The notes under the pieces: generated by a model
What the model saw: only the letters and a program-made list of their open reading frames with translations
Told to the model about the DNA's origin: nothing
Database searches by the model: none
Source of the DNA: Gallionella sp.
GTDB taxonomy: Bacteria; Pseudomonadota; Gammaproteobacteria; Burkholderiales; Gallionellaceae
DNA: 64,000 bases
Assembly (NCBI GenBank): GCA_028707275.1
Contig: JAQTUP010000005.1
Span: 1-64,000 of the forward strand
Direction of reading: 5' to 3'
Program-made: the position numbers and the translations under genes
Part shown: positions 48,413 to 58,974 of the stretch, in pieces
Layout: each line of letters opens with the position of its first letter
How positions within the stretch are numbered: position 1 is the stretch's first letter

Positions 48413-51181
48413 TTAGCCGCTGTTGCGCAGGCCGGTCGCGATGCCGTTGATGGTCAGATGGATGGCGCGCTTGACCAGTTCGTCATTGTTTCCGGCGCGA
48501 TGTTGTTCGAGGAGCGCCACTTGCAAGTGGTTGAGCGGGTCGATGTAAGGCGTGCGAGTCAGCAAACTGCGTGAAAATGCCGGGTTGTCCTGCAACAGTG
48601 AATTGTTGCCGGTTACATTGAACAGCATCTCTACGGTGTCTTCCCATTCGCTGTGAATCGCGCCGAAAATCCGTTCGCGCAAGTCGTCGTCTTCTACCAG
48701 TCCGGCATAGCGCGAGGCGATACCCATGTCGGTCTTGGACAGCACCATGTCCATATTGGACATCAGACCACGGAAGAATGCCCAGTCCTTGTACATGGCT
48801 TGCAACTGAGCCAGGCCGGCATCCCCCTCGCGTTCGACGAATTGCTTAACAGCGCTGCCGAATCCCAGCCAGCCCGGCAGCAAGGTGCGGTTCAACCCCC
48901 AGCTGAATACCCAGGGGATCGCGCGCAAATCCTCGATACGGTCGGAGGCTTTTCGCGCGGACGGGCGGCTGCCGATGTTGAGCTCGGCGATTTCACGTAT
49001 CGGCGTGGCGGTGAAGAAGTATTCGGTGAAGCCGGGCGTTTCATACACCAGTTTGCGGTAGGCCGCGAACGCGTCGAGGCTCAATGCCTCCATGATGCGG
49101 TGAAATTCCGGCATGGCGCTGTCCGCACCGTGATGATGCAGCAAGGTCGCCTCCATGGTCGCGGCAATCAGTGTTTCCAGATTGCGCTGACCAATTTCAG
49201 GATTGGAGTATTTGCTGGAGATCACTTCGCCTTGTTCGGTGATGCGAATCTGCCCGTTTACGCTGCCGGGCGGCTGCGCCAGAATGGCTTCATAGCTGGG
49301 GCCGCCGCCGCGTCCGACCGTGCCGCCGCGACCGTGGAACAGGCGCAGTTCGATGCCATATTTGGCAAATACCTTCACCAGTTCGAGTTCGGCCTTGTAT
49401 AGCTCCCAGTTGGCCGTGATGTAGCCGCCATCTTTGTTGCTGTCTGAATAGCCCAGCATGACTTCCTGCGTGTTGCCGCGTTTTTCCAGCAGCTGGCGAT
49501 AGTAGGGGATGGCGAACAACTCATCCATGATGGGGCCGCAGCTGCGCAAGTCTTCAATCGTCTCAAACAAAGGGATGATGTTGACGTGCAGCATGTCCTC
49601 CTCTTCGAGCAGGTTGACCTGTTGCAGCATCAGGGCGAGTTCGAGCATGTCGCTCACCGCATCGGCCTTGGAGATGATGTGATTGGGCAGCGCCGCGCGA
49701 CCAAAACGATGATGAATGTCGGCGGCGGCCTGCATGATGCGCAATTCGCTTTGCACTACGTCGGAGTATTGCGCCAGATTGCCGATGAGCGGCCTGGATT
49801 TTTTTAACGTTTGCAGCAATACCTTGCGGCGTGCGGTCTCATCGAGTTCTGTGTAGTTGTCGATGACCCCGGCGTGCGTGAGCAATTCGCTGACCGTTTG
49901 TTCGTGAATCGCGCTGTGCTGGCGCATATCCAGTGGCGCCAGATGGAAGCCGAAGACTTCTGCGGCACGGCGCAAGTTGGCCAGTCTGCCGCGTGCCAGA
50001 TAGATGGCACCGTGGCGGAGCAAGGACTCGATCAGCACATCCAGGTCGGCGATGAACTGCAAAGGCGTGGCATAGGGTTCGGCGGCCTTGTCTACGGGGG
50101 GCAGATGCGAGATTTCGTGACCCAGACCGGTGGCGGTTGCCGACAGGCGGGAATAGATCAGAATCAGCGCGCGGCGGTAGGGCTCGTCCGTGCGACTGAC
50201 GGCCTTGTCAGGCGAGCTGTCGGACAATACGCGCAGCTCATCGCTCACGTCGGCCAGCCTGTCGGTCAGTGACAGGCGCGTGCCCAGAATGTGCGTCTCG
50301 TTCAGGTAATGTTCGAACGCCAATTCGGAATGCTGTTGCATCGCATACTGCATGACATCGTGTGTCACGAAAGGATTTCCATCGCGGTCGCCGCCTATCC
50401 AGCTGCCCACTTTTAACAGCGGGGGTACCTTGATTTCCTTGTCGAAACGCGCTTCGAGCTGTTTTTCCAGATTGGCGTAGATTTTGGGGATTTCGCTCAG
50501 GAAGGTATAACGGTAAAACTCCAGGCCGTTCCTGATTTCGTCGCGCACGGTCAGTTTGGCGGTGCGCAGCATGCGAGTCTGCCACAAAATCAGAATGAAG
50601 CGGCGCAGGGCATTTTCGTTTTCGGCAATTTCATCAGGCGTCATGTCCAGTCTGTCGCGGTTGGACAGCAGGCTGGATATGATCAGATGGCAGTCGAGTA
50701 TGCTTTTGCGCTGCACTTCCGTGGGGTGTGCGGTCAGCACCGGCGAAATCAGCGCGTTGTCCAGAAAAGCCTGCAACGTCTCACGGGTGACGGGCTTCTC
50801 TTCGAGACGATCGAGCGCGCGCAGCAGGCTGCTGTCCTTGGGAGGAGAGCCGGCTTTCAAGTGCGCGCGGTGGCGGCGGTTGTGGTGTAAATCCTCGGCG
50901 ATATTGGTCAGCTGCGAGAAGTAGCTGAAGGCGCGCACCACGGCCAGTGTTTCGCCCGGGGTGAGCGCATCTAACATTTGTTCGAGCTGTTCGCCGTCGC
51001 GGTCGTCCTGGGTCTTGCGAAAACGCACCGCAGCGCGGCGAACGTTTTCGACCAACAGGAATGTTTCTTCGCCTTCCTGTTCTCGCAGGGTGTCGCCCAG
51101 AATGCGACCGAGCAGGCGCACATCCTCGCGAAATGGCAGGTCTTTACTGGAAATATTGGCAGGCACAGAAAATAAGTTCAT
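48413..51181 (-). CDS. ppc: Phosphoenolpyruvate carboxylase
   Basis: The 922-residue protein is full length. Active-site His lies in [14 protein letters not shown], and the catalytic loop [14 protein letters not shown] and the C-terminal [17 protein letters not shown] are present, ending NSG (family end usually NTG). It makes oxaloacetate from PEP and bicarbonate. I start at the ATG at 51181 rather than the GTG immediately before it. It is divergent from hemC, as in many betaproteobacteria. Confidence 0.97.
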   Translation of the reverse strand: MNLFSVPANISSKDLPFREDVRLLGRILGDTLREQEGEETFLLVENVRRAAVRFRKTQDDRDGEQLEQMLDALTPGETLAVVRAFSYFSQLTNIAEDLHHNRRHRAHLKAGSPPKDSSLLRALDRLEEKPVTRETLQAFLDNALISPVLTAHPTEVQRKSILDCHLIISSLLSNRDRLDMTPDEIAENENALRRFILILWQTRMLRTAKLTVRDEIRNGLEFYRYTFLSEIPKIYANLEKQLEARFDKEIKVPPLLKVGSWIGGDRDGNPFVTHDVMQYAMQQHSELAFEHYLNETHILGTRLSLTDRLADVSDELRVLSDSSPDKAVSRTDEPYRRALILIYSRLSATATGLGHEISHLPPVDKAAEPYATPLQFIADLDVLIESLLRHGAIYLARGRLANLRRAAEVFGFHLAPLDMRQHSAIHEQTVSELLTHAGVIDNYTELDETARRKVLLQTLKKSRPLIGNLAQYSDVVQSELRIMQAAADIHHRFGRAALPNHIISKADAVSDMLELALMLQQVNLLEEEDMLHVNIIPLFETIEDLRSCGPIMDELFAIPYYRQLLEKRGNTQEVMLGYSDSNKDGGYITANWELYKAELELVKVFAKYGIELRLFHGRGGTVGRGGGPSYEAILAQPPGSVNGQIRITEQGEVISSKYSNPEIGQRNLETLIAATMEATLLHHHGADSAMPEFHRIMEALSLDAFAAYRKLVYETPGFTEYFFTATPIREIAELNIGSRPSARKASDRIEDLRAIPWVFSWGLNRTLLPGWLGFGSAVKQFVEREGDAGLAQLQAMYKDWAFFRGLMSNMDMVLSKTDMGIASRYAGLVEDDDLRERIFGAIHSEWEDTVEMLFNVTGNNSLLQDNPAFSRSLLTRTPYIDPLNHLQVALLEQHRAGNNDELVKRAIHLTINGIATGLRNSG

Positions 51182-51254
51182 CACTTTATACGCAAAATGG
51201 CGCGGCAGGCTCCGTGTTAGAATACGCCGCGTAATTAATCACAAGGAAATCTCG

Positions 51255-52220
51255 ATGACACCAGCTTCTTCAACCTCACTGTCACCCTCAAACACGCCAC
51301 TGGCTCGTCTGGTTATCGCGTCCCGTGAGAGCGCGTTAGCCATGTGGCAAGCCGAACACATCAGGGACAGGTTGCGTGCATTATATCCGCAAACCGAAGT
51401 CAGCATTCTGGGTATGACAACTCAAGGGGATCAGATACTGGATGTCAGTCTGTCAAAAATCGGAGGCAAAGGTTTGTTTGTCAAGGAACTCGAAACCGCG
51501 CTCGAAGACGGTCGCGCCGACTTTGCCGTGCATTCGTTAAAAGATGTGCCCATGGTTTTGCCGGCGGGATTTGTGCTCGCAGCAATAGGCGAGCGTGAGG
51601 ATCCGCACGACGCGTTCGTTTCAAATGACTATGCAAGTCTGGCCGATCTGCCGGCCGGCAGCGTGGTGGGAACCTCCAGCCTGCGCCGCGAAAGCCAGTT
51701 GCGCGCACGTTTCCCCCATCTGCATATCGAGCCTTTGCGCGGTAATGTACAGACGCGGTTGCGCAAGCTCGACGAGGGGCAGTATGCGGCGATTATTCTG
51801 GCCGCAGCAGGGCTCAAGCGGCTGGGGCTCCAAGCGCGTATCCGCGCCATCATCAGCAGCGAAGACAGCCTGCCGGCGGTAGGCCAGGGCGCGCTGGGCA
51901 TCGAATGCCGTGCGGACCGCACCGAGGTGATTGCCATGCTGCAAGTGCTGCACCATCCTGAGACGGCCGCCTGCGTGTTCGCCGAGCGTGCGATGAGCCG
52001 CGCGCTCAATGGCAGCTGTCAGGTGCCGCTGGGCGGGTTTGCACAGGTAGAGAACGGCCAGTTGCGTATGCGCGGATTTGTCGCCAGTCCGGACGGAAAA
52101 CTGATGATGCACGCCGAAGCAACAGGCGATATCGCAATTCCTGAAGTGCTGGGGAACAAGATTGCCGAAGCCTTGCTCTTGCAAGGAGCGGGCGAGATAT
52201 TAGCCGCGTTGAACGGCTAA
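51255..52220 (+). CDS. hemC: Hydroxymethylbilane synthase (porphobilinogen deaminase)
   Basis: The 321-residue protein starts at 51255 (AAGGAAA upstream); the frame further left lies inside ppc. It carries [39 protein letters not shown], and the dipyrromethane cofactor Cys in [11 protein letters not shown]. It polymerises four porphobilinogens into hydroxymethylbilane. The first ~15 residues are Ser/Thr/Pro-rich and precede the family core, so a slightly later start is conceivable. Its stop overlaps the hemD ATG by one base. Confidence 0.96.
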   Translation: MTPASSTSLSPSNTPLARLVIASRESALAMWQAEHIRDRLRALYPQTEVSILGMTTQGDQILDVSLSKIGGKGLFVKELETALEDGRADFAVHSLKDVPMVLPAGFVLAAIGEREDPHDAFVSNDYASLADLPAGSVVGTSSLRRESQLRARFPHLHIEPLRGNVQTRLRKLDEGQYAAIILAAAGLKRLGLQARIRAIISSEDSLPAVGQGALGIECRADRTEVIAMLQVLHHPETAACVFAERAMSRALNGSCQVPLGGFAQVENGQLRMRGFVASPDGKLMMHAEATGDIAIPEVLGNKIAEALLLQGAGEILAALNG

Positions 52221-52987
52221 TGCCGTCTGACGAATTATCCGGATTGAAAATTCTGGTCACGCGCCCGCGTGACCAGGCGGTTCATCTGGCGCGGGCGATC
52301 GAGCAGGCGGGCGGCATTTCATTGTTGTATCCGCTGCTGGAAATAACGCCCGTGCAGGAAACCGGAATTCTTCGGGAACAAGTATCGCATCTGGATAAGG
52401 CTCATCTTGCCATCTTTATCAGTCCGAATGCGGTCCGATATGGCATGGCGGCAGTCCGGGAGGCCGGCGTATTGCCGCACGCATTGAAAATAGCCACGGT
52501 GGGTTTGGGCAGCGCGAAGGCCTTGCATGAGCAGGGGATCATGGAGGTGATCGTCCCGGCCGAACGATATGACAGCGAGGGATTGCTGGCATTGCTGCCG
52601 AATGTCGCCGGATGGCGGGTGATGATCTTTCGCGGCGACGGCGGACGCGAGTTGCTGGGCGATACGCTCACCGCGCGCGGTGCAGTGGTTGAATATGTGA
52701 CCTGTTACCTGCGCCGCAAGCCGCAACAGAATACAGATCAATTATTGACAGTGGACGCGATCACCGTGACCAGCAGCGAGGCGTTGGGCTATTTGGGGCA
52801 AATGATGGCAGAACCTGCGCGCCTGGCGTTGCTCGGCACGCCTTTGTTTGTGCCCCACCCGCGCATTGCCCGGTTGGCACGAACACAGGGCTGGCGGCAG
52901 GTGCATGAAACGGCGGCGGGGGACGAGGGCTTGCTGGCAGGCTTGCTGGAATGGGCAGGAAAATCAGGATTCAGGATTCAGGATTGA
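52220..52987 (+). CDS. hemD: Uroporphyrinogen-III synthase HemD
   Basis: The 255-residue protein has the two-domain HemD fold: KILVTRPRDQAVHLARAIEQAGG at the start, LAIFISPNAVRYG, VGLGSAKALHEQGI, MIFRGDGGRELLGDTLTARG, and a final VPHPRIARLARTQGW. Sequence conservation in this family is low, but the motifs and operon position are clear. It closes hydroxymethylbilane with inversion of ring D. The last seven codons (SGFRIQD) are formed by a heptanucleotide repeat, so the C-terminus may vary between strains. Confidence 0.93.
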   Translation: MPSDELSGLKILVTRPRDQAVHLARAIEQAGGISLLYPLLEITPVQETGILREQVSHLDKAHLAIFISPNAVRYGMAAVREAGVLPHALKIATVGLGSAKALHEQGIMEVIVPAERYDSEGLLALLPNVAGWRVMIFRGDGGRELLGDTLTARGAVVEYVTCYLRRKPQQNTDQLLTVDAITVTSSEALGYLGQMMAEPARLALLGTPLFVPHPRIARLARTQGWRQVHETAAGDEGLLAGLLEWAGKSGFRIQD

Positions 52988-52991
52988 GGAT
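52964..52991. repeat. Heptanucleotide tandem repeat (TCAGGAT x4)
   Basis: Three exact TCAGGAT units and one TGAGGAT span the end of hemD, its TGA stop included. The unit is the reverse complement of the AATCCTG unit at 24477-24525. Confidence 0.8.
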
Positions 52992-53026
52992 TGCCGTGAA
53001 AATATTTTGTTCGCCAAAGAGGTTAT

Positions 53027-54127
53027 ATGAGCGATAAGACATTGCAAGGATCGGGCGAGGTCGAGCCGGATGCCTCACGCCCGCATGTGGTTCTCGACAT
53101 GTTGACCAGGATGAGCATTACGCAGATGACGCTCGCCGTGCTGGTGGTGATTTTTGCCTGGCAATGGCTGGACGGGCACCGGGCGATTAGCGAAATGCGC
53201 GATGAATTGGCGAAGAAAATCGCCGAGATGGATGGCACGGCTCATGCCAACGCGATTCTGATTGCAAAAAATCAGGACGAAGTGCGCGTGATGTCGGTCA
53301 AGGTGGCCACGCTCGAATCCTACTATGCACAGGCACAGAACCAGCGTGCAGCGCTTGAGGCTTTGTACAACAACCTGTCTGCCAGTCGCGATGAAACCGC
53401 TCTGGCCGATGTCGAGCAGTTGCTGCTGATTGCCGGTCAGCAACTGCAATTGTCGGGCAATGTAAAGGCGGCGCTGATTGCGATGGAGAGTGCGGACGCC
53501 CGCCTGCAGCGCATGGAACGCCCCGCTCTTAACGGCTTGCGCAAGACGATAGGTCAGGACCTGGACAAGCTGCGCGCGCTGCCACGGGTGGATGTGGCCG
53601 GGATCAACCTGAACATCAACAGATTGTTGTTGTCGGTGGATGAGCTGCCGCTGATCGACCGTCACCGTCCTTCCGAAAATGTGGTGGTCAAAACCCGGGT
53701 GGAGGACGTGAATGATACCGTTTGGCAAAAAGCATTGCGCGCCATCGGGCAGGAGGTCAGGCAACTGGTCAGGATTGAAAATACCGGCCAGGCTCAAATT
53801 GCACTGTTGCCGCCGAAGGAAGAATTTTTTCTGCGCGAAAATCTGAAAATGCGCCTTGTCTCGGCGCGGCTGGCGCTTCTGTCGCGCGATGACGATACTT
53901 ACGTGCAGGAGTTGAAGACCGCACAGCTTTGGGTCCGGCGTTACTTCGACGTCAAATCGCCCGAAGGTATGCGCATGATGGACGAGTTGCGCACGCTGGC
54001 TGCGGCCAGTATAGATATCGACTTGCCAGATATCGGCGCCAGTTTGCAGGCCGTGCGCAGCTATCGTCTGACTCATGAAAATGCGGCGGATGTGCCACGA
54101 GGCCTGCCGCAAAAGGCTGCAAAATGA
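53027..54127 (+). CDS. hemX: HemX-like membrane protein (uroporphyrinogen-III C-methyltransferase homologue)
   Basis: The 366-residue protein has a single N-terminal membrane helix (about 34-50, MTLAVLVVIFAWQWL) and a long, mostly helical soluble part with a coiled coil (about 55-110) and the HemX core (EQLLLIAGQQLQLSGNVKAALIAMESADARL ... LRENLKMRLVSARLALLSRDD). Despite its traditional name it has no methyltransferase fold; it probably organises the late heme pathway at the membrane. It overlaps hemY by 4 bp. Confidence 0.9.
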   Translation: MSDKTLQGSGEVEPDASRPHVVLDMLTRMSITQMTLAVLVVIFAWQWLDGHRAISEMRDELAKKIAEMDGTAHANAILIAKNQDEVRVMSVKVATLESYYAQAQNQRAALEALYNNLSASRDETALADVEQLLLIAGQQLQLSGNVKAALIAMESADARLQRMERPALNGLRKTIGQDLDKLRALPRVDVAGINLNINRLLLSVDELPLIDRHRPSENVVVKTRVEDVNDTVWQKALRAIGQEVRQLVRIENTGQAQIALLPPKEEFFLRENLKMRLVSARLALLSRDDDTYVQELKTAQLWVRRYFDVKSPEGMRMMDELRTLAAASIDIDLPDIGASLQAVRSYRLTHENAADVPRGLPQKAAK

Positions 54128-54636
54128 AATACCTGATTTCTATCCTGGTGCTCTTTTCGGCGGCGGTCGCACTGGGGACGATATTGCAAAATACGGCTTA
54201 CGTGCTGCTGGTGTATCCCCCCTATCGCATCGAGGTGTCGCTGAAACTGTTTGTCGTGCTGTTTTTGCTGGTTTTCGGCTTCGGCTACTGGTTGATTCAC
54301 CTGCTGATGGCCACGACGCAGTTGCCCCTGGAGGTACAAAAATTGCGCAAGGATCGTGCCCAGCTCAATGCCCGCAAGTTGCTGGATGTCGCGTTAAGGG
54401 CCTTTTTTGAAGGGCGTTATGCGGATGCCGAAAAGGCTTGCGCCCGCGCGATCAAGCACGGGGAGAGTTCTGTCTTGTATGGAATTATTGCCGCACGCGC
54501 AGCAGATGAGCTTCATGCGTCCGACCGGCGAGATGCTTATCTTGCCCAGGCCCAAAGCCAGTCTCAGGGAGATTCCACGACGCGTATGCTGGTGGCGACC
54601 AAAGCCCGGTTTGACCGGGATAGCACGCCGCCATAA
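54124..54636 (+). CDS. hemY: HemY-like membrane protein, C-terminally truncated
   Basis: The 170-residue protein has two membrane helices (about 3-22 and 40-62) and the conserved HemY N-terminal region with the first TPR-like helices (ALRAFFEGRYADAEKACARAI, YGIIAARAADELHASDRRDAYLAQA). HemY proteins normally have ~390-420 residues with further TPRs. This one ends at MLVATKARFDRDSTPP, and no frame downstream continues the family. The DNA after the stop is repeats and an IS256 remnant, so an insertion or deletion probably cut the gene. It is the last gene of hemCDXY. Whether the stub functions is unclear. Confidence 0.8.
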   Translation: MKYLISILVLFSAAVALGTILQNTAYVLLVYPPYRIEVSLKLFVVLFLLVFGFGYWLIHLLMATTQLPLEVQKLRKDRAQLNARKLLDVALRAFFEGRYADAEKACARAIKHGESSVLYGIIAARAADELHASDRRDAYLAQAQSQSQGDSTTRMLVATKARFDRDSTPP

Positions 54637-54738
54637 AAGCTGTGACTGGATACGGGAAAGGGGCGTGGATTGCAGGCAGTCGCAGGTTCAAAAAACATGT
54701 GCGTCAATTGTTCGAATTAACCTTAAAAAAGTTTTTCA

Positions 54739-54926
54739 TCCACGCCTGCCTGCCGTAGGCAGGGCAGGCAGGCGACAGGCAGGAAAAACACGAAAGGCAC
54801 GAAACAGATCAAAACATCAGGCTGGCTTTATGAGTTGCCAGGCCGGTGCGAGGTAATATCTGAGTAATCGTTTGAATTCGTTTGTGTTTTTTGTGTCTTT
54901 CCTGCCTCTCGGCAGACAGGCGTGGA
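54739..54926. repeat. Inverted repeat pair with nested REP-like palindromes
   Basis: 54739-54805 (TCCACGCCTGCCTGCCG ... AGGCAGGAAAAACACGAAA) and 54880-54926 (inverse: TCCACGCCTGTCTGCCG ... AGGCAGGAAAGACACAAA) are inverted copies around a 74-bp centre. In each, a CCTGCCT...AGGCAGG palindrome interrupts a TCCACG/AAA-ACACGAAA motif at the same point. The same palindrome module recurs in the ~300-bp repeats at 5200, 36715 and 55545. Confidence 0.6.
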
Positions 54927-55228
54927 CGACTGCGGTTTTAAGGTTATAGCCAGCAAACAAGCGGGTGAAATACTCGCACGCTACGTGGCCACGTACTCAA
55001 TTTCATATAGAACCGTAATTTACACCACCAAAGGGGTTGAATCGCTGAACATGAGCTTGCGGAAAATCACTAGGAACCGGGGCTCGTTTCCGTCTGACGA
55101 GGCGCTGCTAAAATTGTTCTGCTTGGCGATTCTGAACATCAGTAAAAAATGGACTATGCCGTCCGTGGCTGGAAAGCGGCGCTAAACCGGTTTACTATCC
55201 AGTTCGAAGAGCGGATGCCGCAACATTA
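54922..55228 (+). pseudogene. IS256-family transposase remnant (3' fragment, frameshifted)
   Basis: The frame contains RTVIYTTKGVESLNMSLRK, NRGSFPSDEALLKLFCLAI and LNISKKWTMP, the conserved C-terminal part of IS256-type transposases. One base appears lost near 55161: the next expected residues, RGWKAALNRFTIQFEERMPQ, are in another frame and end at 55228. The N-terminal two thirds, with the catalytic DDE aspartates, are absent. The following GTTTACACAAAATGCAGG resembles the right end of such an element. The rest of the 54637-55676 gap holds only repeats. Confidence 0.8.
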
Positions 55229-55396
55229 ATGAATTCCGTTTACACAAAATGCAGGACCCCCTCCAAACTGAGCATGTCCAACAGAACCAAGTTTAAAGGT
55301 CAGCGAACCAAACGAAAAAATGCACTTTTGGCTTTTTGTGAGATTTTGAAGTAATTGACACGCGATCAATAGGGTCAGTCTCGATTGATTTTTTTC

Positions 55397-55676
55397 TGAT
55401 GTGCGCCATGAGTTTCAATCCCCCTGTGCGCCGCCGAGTAGCGCAGGCTGGTCAGGGGGGCGGCGATTTGAGCGCGCAGCGCGAGTTCTGCAGCCGCCTG
55501 AACAGACGAGCAACGCAGGGAACCGCGTAGCGGCGGCAAACCCTGCCTGCGGCAGGCAGGCGGGGGCGAGTTCTTTGGGTTACTTTTCCTGGCAAGACAA
55601 GAAAAGTGACTAGCCGCCGGGCTGCCCCCGGCGAAGTTGATTTGTATGCACAACTGATGTTACTGCGTAACATCAG

Positions 55677-55677
<1 letters not shown>
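55397..55677 (-). repeat. ~280-bp dispersed intergenic repeat, copy C (inverted)
   Basis: The third member of the family of 5101-5386 and 36574-36909, in the opposite orientation. It shares GGCGGCGCACAGGGG (inverted near 55425), a GCCTGCCTGC/GCAGGCAGGC hairpin (near 55545), AAATCAACTTCGCCGGGGGCA (inverted, near 55635), and the terminal palindrome GATGTTAC-TGC-GTAACATC. Its middle part has diverged. It ends exactly at the pgm stop codon. Confidence 0.75.
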
Positions 55678-57353
<1,676 letters not shown>

Positions 57354-57473
57354 TTACCACCGGCAAAGTCAAATGGCTCACGGGCTCGATTGATTCGGCA
57401 ATATGACTTCCCCTAAAGTTGTATTTTCCTGCAATAATTACGACCATAAAAATAAAGGGAGTGTGTGAGTAAA

Positions 57474-58136
57474 ATGATGAGTCAGGATGATTTGAAGCGT
57501 GCGGTAGCTCAGGCTGCCATTGAATATGTACCGGAAGGTTGTATCGTAGGCGTTGGTACCGGGTCGACGGCCAATTTTTTTATTGATGAACTGGGCAAGA
57601 TCAAGCACAAGATACGCGGTGCGGTGGCAAGTTCCGAGGCGTCGGCGCTGCGTTTGCAAGGGCACGGTATCGAAGTGCTCTCGCTCAACGATGCGGGCTA
57701 CTTGCAAGTCTATGTCGATGGCGCCGATGAGATTACAGCCCATATGCACATGGTCAAGGGCGGCGGGGGTGCACTGACACGCGAGAAAATCGTGGCGGGT
57801 GCGAGTGCCAGGTTTATTTGTCTGTGCGATGCGAGCAAACTGGTGGATGTGCTGGGCAAATTTCCATTGCCCATTGAGGTGATTCCGATGGCGCAGGCTT
57901 CGGTGTCACGGCAACTGGCAGCCCTGGGCGGTCAGCCTGTGTTGCGCGAAGGCTTTATCACCGACAACGGCAATCTCATTATCGACGTGCATGGCCTGAA
58001 AATTGCAAATCCTGTCGAGCTCGAATCGGCTCTCGATCACATTGCAGGCGTGGTGACCAACGGTTTGTTTGCCCGTCGTCCTGCGGATGTCTTGCTGCTG
58101 GGTACACCAGACGGCGTGAAGACGATGACCGCATAA
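57474..58136 (+). CDS. rpiA: Ribose-5-phosphate isomerase A
   Basis: The enzyme has about 220 residues: [59 protein letters not shown] (active-site Asp/Lys/Glu), and a C-terminal [19 protein letters not shown]. It isomerises ribose-5-P and ribulose-5-P. The start is ambiguous: GTG 57465, ATG 57474 and ATG 57477 are in frame behind an AAGGGAG site; ATG 57477 ([10 protein letters not shown]) aligns best with the family, and 57474 is a compromise on spacing. Confidence 0.94.
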   Translation: MMSQDDLKRAVAQAAIEYVPEGCIVGVGTGSTANFFIDELGKIKHKIRGAVASSEASALRLQGHGIEVLSLNDAGYLQVYVDGADEITAHMHMVKGGGGALTREKIVAGASARFICLCDASKLVDVLGKFPLPIEVIPMAQASVSRQLAALGGQPVLREGFITDNGNLIIDVHGLKIANPVELESALDHIAGVVTNGLFARRPADVLLLGTPDGVKTMTA

Positions 58137-58213
58137 GCGTTTTTTTAATCGAAAGTGGGGAGGTGCCTCGCGCCAGTCAGGTGCGAGGCGATGGGCGACC
58201 GTAACAAAACTTT

Positions 58214-58219
58214 TATAAT
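58214..58219 (+). promoter_or_regulatory. Putative -10 box for phoU-ppx
   Basis: TATAAT lies 47 bp ahead of phoU. A GCCTCGC/GCGAGGC hairpin (about 58170-58194) precedes it, possibly a weak rpiA terminator. No clear -35 or PHO box is seen. Confidence 0.45.
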
Positions 58220-58266
58220 CGCCCGTTAAACTGTAACGTTTACCATCCGTGAAATGAGGCAATACC

Positions 58267-58974
58267 ATGATCAGTAGTGAACATACCTCCAAGCAATTTG
58301 ACGTCGAGCTTGAGGCGATACGTGCCTATGTTTTGCAAATGGGCGGTTTGGTGGAAAGCCAGATAAAGAGTGCCGTCATCTCATTGGTCGACGGGGATGT
58401 TGCGTTGATGAACCGGGTGATTGACGACGACCATCGCGTCAATGCCATGGAGGTCAAGATCGACGATGCGTGCAGTCAGGTGATTGCGCGCCGTCAACCG
58501 ACGGCCAGCGATTTGCGTCTGGTGATGATGGTCGTGAAAACGATCACGGATTTGGAACGTATCGGTGACGAAGCGGAAAAAATTGCCCGCATGGCCAAGA
58601 TGCTTTCGCAAAAGCACGGTCTTGCTGTCCCGCGCTATCACGAAGTCAAACATGCATCCGACCTGGCCGTCGAAATGCTGCGTAAATCGCTGGATGCCTT
58701 TGCGCGTCTGGATGTTCAGATGGCCGCAGAAGTGGTGCGTCAGGACGATCAGGTGGACGAAGAGTTTCGCGCGATCATGCGTTATCTCATCACCTTCATG
58801 ATGGAAGATCCGCGCACGATTTCCACCTCGCTGGAAATTCTGTTTGTGGCCAAGGCGATCGAGCGTATCGGCGATCACGCCAAGAATATCTCGGAATACG
58901 TTATTTTTATGGTCAAGGGGCGCGATGTGCGTCACGTCTCCGTCGATGAAATCGAACGGGAAGTTCAGGAATAA
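58267..58974 (+). CDS. phoU: Phosphate-specific transport regulator PhoU
   Basis: The 235-residue all-helical protein has two three-helix PhoU repeats with the metal-binding motifs DLERIGDEAEKIA and AIERIGDHAKNISEY. It represses the Pho regulon through PstB and PhoR. The pst genes and phoBR are not next to it; instead its TAA overlaps the ATG of ppx by one base, which ties it to polyphosphate turnover. Confidence 0.95.
   Translation: MISSEHTSKQFDVELEAIRAYVLQMGGLVESQIKSAVISLVDGDVALMNRVIDDDHRVNAMEVKIDDACSQVIARRQPTASDLRLVMMVVKTITDLERIGDEAEKIARMAKMLSQKHGLAVPRYHEVKHASDLAVEMLRKSLDAFARLDVQMAAEVVRQDDQVDEEFRAIMRYLITFMMEDPRTISTSLEILFVAKAIERIGDHAKNISEYVIFMVKGRDVRHVSVDEIEREVQE

Noticed and set aside
53075..54112. 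345-codon minus-strand frame opposite hemX
   Set aside because: His/Gln/Arg-rich shadow; the plus-strand HemX fits the operon.
54407..54856. 149-codon plus-strand frame overlapping the hemY end
   Set aside because: It is out of frame with HemY, begins inside hemY, and runs into REP-like repeats. I checked whether it continues HemY; it does not.
55274..55354. 26-codon basic frame after the IS256 remnant
   Set aside because: MSNRTKFKGQ... has no clear ribosome site or known family and lies in degraded DNA.
55375..55653. Minus- and plus-strand frames in repeat copy C
   Set aside because: Repeat-derived, no ribosome site, not conserved between copies.
58231..58256. Possible PHO box upstream of phoU
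   Set aside because: CTGTAACGTTTACC fits the half-site consensus poorly and the second half is missing.
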